Assembly (NCBI GenBank): GCA_012523855.1 | Contig: JAAYTB010000038.1 | Coordinates: forward strand, 1 to 46,644 | DNA length: 46,644 bases | Source: Clostridia bacterium | GTDB taxonomy: Bacteria; Bacillota; Clostridia; Clostridiales; Clostridiaceae | Direction of reading: 5' to 3' | Shown: piece by piece, positions 42,105-46,644 of the stretch | How positions within the stretch are numbered: position 1 is the first letter of the stretch | Layout: each line of letters begins with the position of its first letter | The notes under the pieces: model-generated | The model's input: the letters and a program-made list of their open reading frames with translations, nothing else | The model's database searches: none | Told to the model about the DNA's origin: nothing | Translations under genes and position numbers: made by a program

Positions 42105-42191
42105 AATAAAACTATTGCAAAATACCCCGATAAGGTATATAACTATAGTATAGCATTTTTAATTAATAATTATTTTCAATGAGGTGATTTA

Positions 42192-42521
42192 ATGAAACTT
42201 ATAGATATTAGCCAAGAAGCCTACAAGGAATTTAAGGGCTTTTTAGACGAAAATAACATCGAGGAGTATAACATAAGAATTAACTTTGCTGGCAATGGTT
42301 GCGGCGGACCAGTTTTTAATATCAGCATAGATAGTCCTAAAGAAGGAGATCTTGTTGAAAAAGTTAATGACATAACCTTCATCTGTAATAAGGAGATCCA
42401 AGAAGAATTTGCTGGTTTTGTAATACTATCTTCAGAAGAAAATAACCATAGAGGTCTTACTTTAAGACCATTACTAGGAGCTGACGATGGAGGCTGTGGC
42501 ACTTGCTCTGGCTGCCATTAA
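42192..42521 (+). CDS. HesB/IscA-like iron-sulfur protein
   Basis: INFAGNGCGGPVFNISIDSPKEGD..., C-terminal CGTCSGCH; GAGGTGATTTA-ATG. Confidence 0.8.
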   Translation: MKLIDISQEAYKEFKGFLDENNIEEYNIRINFAGNGCGGPVFNISIDSPKEGDLVEKVNDITFICNKEIQEEFAGFVILSSEENNHRGLTLRPLLGADDGGCGTCSGCH

Positions 42522-42528
42522 AAACAAA

Positions 42529-42556
42529 AAAGTGGTTTTTAATCACTTTTTTGTTT
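42529..42556. terminator. Intrinsic terminator between convergent genes
   Basis: AAAAAGTG-GTTTTTAAT-CACTTTTTT. Confidence 0.75.
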
Positions 42557-42565
42557 TCAAATATT

Positions 42566-43360
42566 TTAGTTGTCTTTGAATTTTTCTATACTTTTCTGTG
42601 TAGCATCTAGTAGATTATTTAATTCTGATACTTCCCCTTCTTCAATTAGTCTATTCAAGGTATTTTGATACCTTGAATATTCTCCTATTTTTCCCATAGA
42701 AGACAGGGTTAGTATATTATTCATTATATCGGAAATCAAATCAGATTTTATCTCAAAGAGCTTTTGGGCATCTTTAATTTCATCCTTAATTTCAAGCATT
42801 TGTTCATCCAATAAAAAGGCGGAATCTGCTGCTAATTTCAATTTGAGACGTATATCCTCTGGAATATTATGCTTATACTTATAATTTAGGGAATGTTCTG
42901 TGGTAGCCCAAAAATTCATTCCTAAAGTTCTTATTTGAAATTCAGCAAGGATATCATGGGGACCATCTGACATATTAACTTGATATTTTATTACCATATG
43001 ATAACTTCTGTAGCCACTAGGCTTAACATTAGTAACATAATCCTTTTCGTAAAGCAAGGTCATATCTTTTCTTTTTCTTATAAGCTCCACTACTTTACTT
43101 ATATCATCAACAAATTGACACATGATTCTAATACCAGCTATGTCTTCCATTTCATATTGAATCCTATCTAAAGGTATATTAAATTTATTTGCCTTTTCTA
43201 ATATGGAAGCTACCTCTTTAACTCTTCCAGTGACAAATTCAATAGGTGAATATTCTTTTTTTCTTCTAAACTCTTTTCTTATACTCCTAAACTTAATTTT
43301 CAACTCATCTACTGCTTGTTCATAGGGAGTTAAGAAAACCTTCCATTCTCTAATAGCCAT
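42566..43360 (-). CDS. GTP pyrophosphokinase, small RelA/SpoT-type synthetase (YjbM/YwaC-like)
   Basis: FVTGRVKEVASILEKANKFNI, MEDIAGIRIMCQFVDDI, VKPSGYRSYHMVIKY, EFQIRTLGMNFWATTEHSLNYKYK. Confidence 0.95.
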   Translation of the reverse strand: MAIREWKVFLTPYEQAVDELKIKFRSIRKEFRRKKEYSPIEFVTGRVKEVASILEKANKFNIPLDRIQYEMEDIAGIRIMCQFVDDISKVVELIRKRKDMTLLYEKDYVTNVKPSGYRSYHMVIKYQVNMSDGPHDILAEFQIRTLGMNFWATTEHSLNYKYKHNIPEDIRLKLKLAADSAFLLDEQMLEIKDEIKDAQKLFEIKSDLISDIMNNILTLSSMGKIGEYSRYQNTLNRLIEEGEVSELNNLLDATQKSIEKFKDN

Positions 43361-43537
43361 ATTAACCACCTCTGATGTTACTGCAACATATATTATATCA
43401 AAAAAATATATAAAATCATAATTCTAACATTAAAATTTGATTTTCGACCTATTTATACTTTATAATAAAATCAAATACAATACAACGAAGTATTACTAAT
43501 ATTATAAGTATTTCGTTTAACAGCTAGGAGTGAAAAT

Positions 43538-44437
43538 ATGAGTAATGAATCTAACAACCTTTTTTCTGATATGGAAAAGTTAGGTTTTGGAGACATTAAG
43601 GATATAAATCTTTACGAAGAAGAGCCAAAGCAAGAACAGAAAAAAGAAGATAATGAAGAAAAACAAAAAATTTCTGCCCAAGACCTAATAGATAAGGAAA
43701 TGGAATTATTGTATGACAGGAAAATAAAGTGTCCTGTTTGTGAAGATACTTTTCTAGCAAGGTCAGTAAAAGTTTCTGCACCAAGAATGTTAAAAAAGGA
43801 TTCTGATCTTTTTATAAGATACTCAAATATTAATCCCTACTTCTATGATGTTTGGATTTGTAATATATGTGGATATGCCGCTATGAAAAAGGATTTTCCA
43901 AATATTAAAAACTACCAGATAGAAAGTATAAGAGAAAAAATAAGCCCCCGTTGGCGTGGAAGAATCTACCCACAAGTATATGACGTAGATATAGCCATAG
44001 AACGATACAAATTATCTTTATTGAATTATGTAGCCATGAACTCAAAACATAGCAACAAGGCCATGAATTGCCTAAAAATCGCTTGGATGTACAGACTTAA
44101 AGGGGATGAAAAGAATGAAACCGAGTTCTTAAAGCAAGCTTTAGAAGGCTTAGAATATGCTTACTTAGAGGAAGGTTTCCCCATTTACGGCATGGATAGA
44201 TACACAACTATGTATTTAATAGGAGAACTTAGTAGAAGAGTTGGAGATTTCAGCAAGGCAATGCAATGGTTTAGTAAAGTAATTACAACTCCTTCGGTAT
44301 CCCCTAAGCTCAAGGACTTAGCTAGGGATCAAAAGGATTTAATTAGAGAAAGTAAAAAAGAAGAAGAAGCTTCCGAAGATAATGATAAATCCAATAAAAA
44401 AACTGGTTTTTTCAGATCACTTTTCAGAGGTAAGTAA
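43538..44437 (+). CDS. DUF2225 protein (zinc-ribbon-like + TPR-like)
   Basis: KIKCPVCEDTFLARSVKVSAPRMLKKDSDLFIRYSNINPYFYDVWICNICGYAAMKKDF. Confidence 0.88.
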   Translation: MSNESNNLFSDMEKLGFGDIKDINLYEEEPKQEQKKEDNEEKQKISAQDLIDKEMELLYDRKIKCPVCEDTFLARSVKVSAPRMLKKDSDLFIRYSNINPYFYDVWICNICGYAAMKKDFPNIKNYQIESIREKISPRWRGRIYPQVYDVDIAIERYKLSLLNYVAMNSKHSNKAMNCLKIAWMYRLKGDEKNETEFLKQALEGLEYAYLEEGFPIYGMDRYTTMYLIGELSRRVGDFSKAMQWFSKVITTPSVSPKLKDLARDQKDLIRESKKEEEASEDNDKSNKKTGFFRSLFRGK

Positions 44438-44470
44438 ATCAATTTAATAGGGTGCTACTGATACTTAAAG

Positions 44471-44503
44471 AGGCTTGCCCTTAGGAAAACTAAGGGCAAG
44501 CCT
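44471..44503. terminator. Intrinsic terminator between convergent genes
   Basis: AGGCTTGCCCTTAG-GAAAA-CTAAGGGCAAGCCT. Confidence 0.85.
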
Positions 44504-44515
44504 AAAATTTATAAA

Positions 44516-46177
44516 CTATTTAATTTTATCTTTAACCTCCCCAGTAGAACATGATCTATATCCACCTGTCATATTTTTTACCTTAAATCCATTTTGCTCT
44601 AAGATCCTTGAGGCAATATAGCCTCTTAATCCTACCTGGCAGTAAAGTAATAGCTCTTTATCCTTGTCTAATTCATCTAGCCTATCCCTTAATTCATCTA
44701 CTGGAATAAGGATAGAATTGTCTAGATGTCCATTTTCATATTCTATTTCAGTTCTTACGTCTATTAATTGGGAGTCCTTGTTATTTAACTCACTGTCCAA
44801 GTCTTGCCAACTGAATACTTCCATTCTTCCCTGTAACACATTTTCAGCTACAAAGCCTGCCATATTAGCTGGAGACTTGGCAGAAGAGTATGGTGGTGCA
44901 TAGGCTAACTCTAGCTCAGTTAAATGGTAAATGGTACCCTTAAGCCTCATTACTGTTGCAAAGACATCTATTGTTTTATCTACTCCCTCATAACCTATAA
45001 CTTGAGCTCCTAAAATTCTACCTTCATCATTAAATATTAACTTAATAGACAACTGACTAGCTCCTGGATAATAAGTTGCATGGGAGCTAGGATGAACATA
45101 TATTACCTTATAGGGAATCTTATATTTTCTTAAGGTTCTTTCATTAGCTCCAGTACTGGCTGCTGTCATATCAAAGATTTTTATTATGGAAGTTCCCTGA
45201 CTTCCCTTATAGCTAGAATCAAGGCCACATATGTTGTCTGCTGCTATTCTTCCTTGCCTATTTGCAGGACCAGCTAAAGGTATGGCTGCCTTTTGTTCAG
45301 TAACAAAGTCACTTACCAAAACAGCATCACCAACAGCATAAACTCCCTCAACATTAGTTCGCATATTCTGGTCTGTTATTATATGTCCTCTCTCTCCTAG
45401 CTCAATTCCACTATCCTTTAAGAAGGCAGTATCTGGTGCTACTCCAATAGCTAATATAACCATATCAGCCTCTACCACTGTACCGCTGGCCAATATAACT
45501 TCCAAGGTTTTATCCTTTTCCTCAAAGGCTTTTACTCCATCATTTAGTATTAAATTCACTCCATGGTCCACTAATTCCTTTTCTGCCATGGCTGACATTT
45601 CCCCATCAAAGGGGGCTAGTATATGCTGAGTTGCCTCAACAAGGGTTACTTCTAATCCCCTCTCAACAAGGTTTTCAGCCATTTCAACTCCTATATATCC
45701 ACCGCCGATTACCACTGCTTTTCTTATGTCTTTGCTATCAACAAGTGCCTTTATTTTATCTGTGTCTGCTATATTTCTTAATGTAAATATTTTTTCACTT
45801 TCTATTCCTGGAATCCCTGGTCTTAGAGGCCTTGCTCCTGGAGATAACAAGAGGTAATCATAAGTTTCTTCATACTCTTCTCCCTTTTTGGTCCTTACCT
45901 TTACCTTTTTCTCCTCTGTATTAACAGAAGTGACCTGGCTATTAATTCTAACATCAATTCTAAATCTTCTTCTCATTGCTTCCGGAGTCTGTACTAGTAA
46001 CTTTTCCCTATCTTTAATACTGCCACCGATATAATAGGGTAAGCCACAATTAGCAAAGGATATATATTCATCCCTTTCAAAGATAACAATTTCCGCTTCT
46101 TCATCCAGTCTTCTAATTCTAGCGGCAGCAGAAGCTCCTCCAGCCACTCCGCCCACTATTAAAACTTTTTTACCCAT
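44516..46177 (-). CDS. CoA-disulfide/CoA-persulfide reductase-like flavoprotein with C-terminal rhodanese domain
   Basis: VGGVAGGASAAARIRRLDEEAEIVIFERDEYISFANCGLPYYIGG (active-site Cys), NAD motif AVVIGGGYIGVEMAENL, C-terminal LIDVRTEIEYENGHLDNSILIPVDELR...LLYCQVGLRGYIASRIL. Confidence 0.94.
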   Translation of the reverse strand: MGKKVLIVGGVAGGASAAARIRRLDEEAEIVIFERDEYISFANCGLPYYIGGSIKDREKLLVQTPEAMRRRFRIDVRINSQVTSVNTEEKKVKVRTKKGEEYEETYDYLLLSPGARPLRPGIPGIESEKIFTLRNIADTDKIKALVDSKDIRKAVVIGGGYIGVEMAENLVERGLEVTLVEATQHILAPFDGEMSAMAEKELVDHGVNLILNDGVKAFEEKDKTLEVILASGTVVEADMVILAIGVAPDTAFLKDSGIELGERGHIITDQNMRTNVEGVYAVGDAVLVSDFVTEQKAAIPLAGPANRQGRIAADNICGLDSSYKGSQGTSIIKIFDMTAASTGANERTLRKYKIPYKVIYVHPSSHATYYPGASQLSIKLIFNDEGRILGAQVIGYEGVDKTIDVFATVMRLKGTIYHLTELELAYAPPYSSAKSPANMAGFVAENVLQGRMEVFSWQDLDSELNNKDSQLIDVRTEIEYENGHLDNSILIPVDELRDRLDELDKDKELLLYCQVGLRGYIASRILEQNGFKVKNMTGGYRSCSTGEVKDKIK

Positions 46178-46207
46178 TTTAAAACCTCCAAAACATTAAT
46201 TAAGTTA

Positions 46208-46495
46208 TTATTCTTCACTTATTAAAAGCTCAATAATTTTAGCCACTCTTTCATCTACCAACCTATAAATTATTTCTAGGCCTTTTCTTTCCCCTTTAAT
46301 AAGCCCGGCAGTCTTTAATTTTTGCAAATGCTGAGATACAGTAGACTGTGGTAGATCAAGGCAGTGTTGCATATGACTAACATTACATTCCCCTTTTTTT
46401 AAGAGTCCATTTACTATACAGAGCCTAACAGGATGAGCTAGGACCTTTAACAATTCACTAACTTCTTCTAATTTTTCAAAATTAACTTCCATCAA
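46208..46495 (-). CDS. ArsR family transcriptional regulator
   Basis: LKVLAHPVRLCIVNGLLKKGECNVSHMQHCLDLPQSTVSQHLQKLKTAGLIKGERKGLEIIYRLVD. Confidence 0.94.
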   Translation of the reverse strand: MMEVNFEKLEEVSELLKVLAHPVRLCIVNGLLKKGECNVSHMQHCLDLPQSTVSQHLQKLKTAGLIKGERKGLEIIYRLVDERVAKIIELLISEE

Positions 46496-46524
46496 CTATC
46501 CCTCTTCTTGAAATTTTTTCTATT

Positions 46525-46564
46525 TATATATTCATATATTACGTTATAGTAATTATATTGTCAA
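46525..46564 (-). promoter_or_regulatory. arsR promoter with AT palindrome over the -10
   Basis: TTGACA (46559-46564)-17 bp-TAATAT (46536-46541) overlapped by ATATATTCATATAT. Confidence 0.6.
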
Positions 46565-46644
46565 ATATTTAACTTATAGTCTATATATAGGGAATATCTA
46601 TAGTATTTCACTATTAAATAATAATAAACAAAAAGTGGCATAAA

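Overview
AT-rich window from a low-GC, spore-forming Clostridia-type Firmicutes chromosome, made up almost entirely of core and housekeeping genes. I found no prophage, transposon, CRISPR array or obvious defence island. Main landmarks: a minus-strand glycolytic operon cggR-gap-pgk-tpiA-gpmI; a MoxR / DUF58 / transglutaminase cluster; tandem VanW-family genes; ddl, ptsI, nth, plsC and cysE (with a T-box); sleB; an MgtE_N/CBS protein with a structured leader; a YgiQ-type radical SAM gene; pssA; fba; a tRNA-Gln(CUG); leuS (with a T-box); a small RelA-type synthetase; and an ArsR + CoA-disulfide-reductase/rhodanese pair. The most interesting signals lie between genes or in reading-frame details. 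(1) A tandem 20-bp-period GTCCC/GGGAC element occurs both at the cggR promoter and about 28 kb away in front of fba, suggesting a CggR regulon that includes the enzyme consuming the CggR effector FBP. (2) An A9 homopolymer splits a TgpA-type transglutaminase from its C-terminal TM/DUF4129 part. (3) A multi-helix, terminator-like RNA element sits between gap and pgk. (4) A long 5' leader with overlapping hairpins precedes the MgtE_N/CBS gene. (5) The ORF track misses a 32-aa small ORF with a strong Shine-Dalgarno. All family names are recognised from sequence motifs by eye; no searches or foldings were run.
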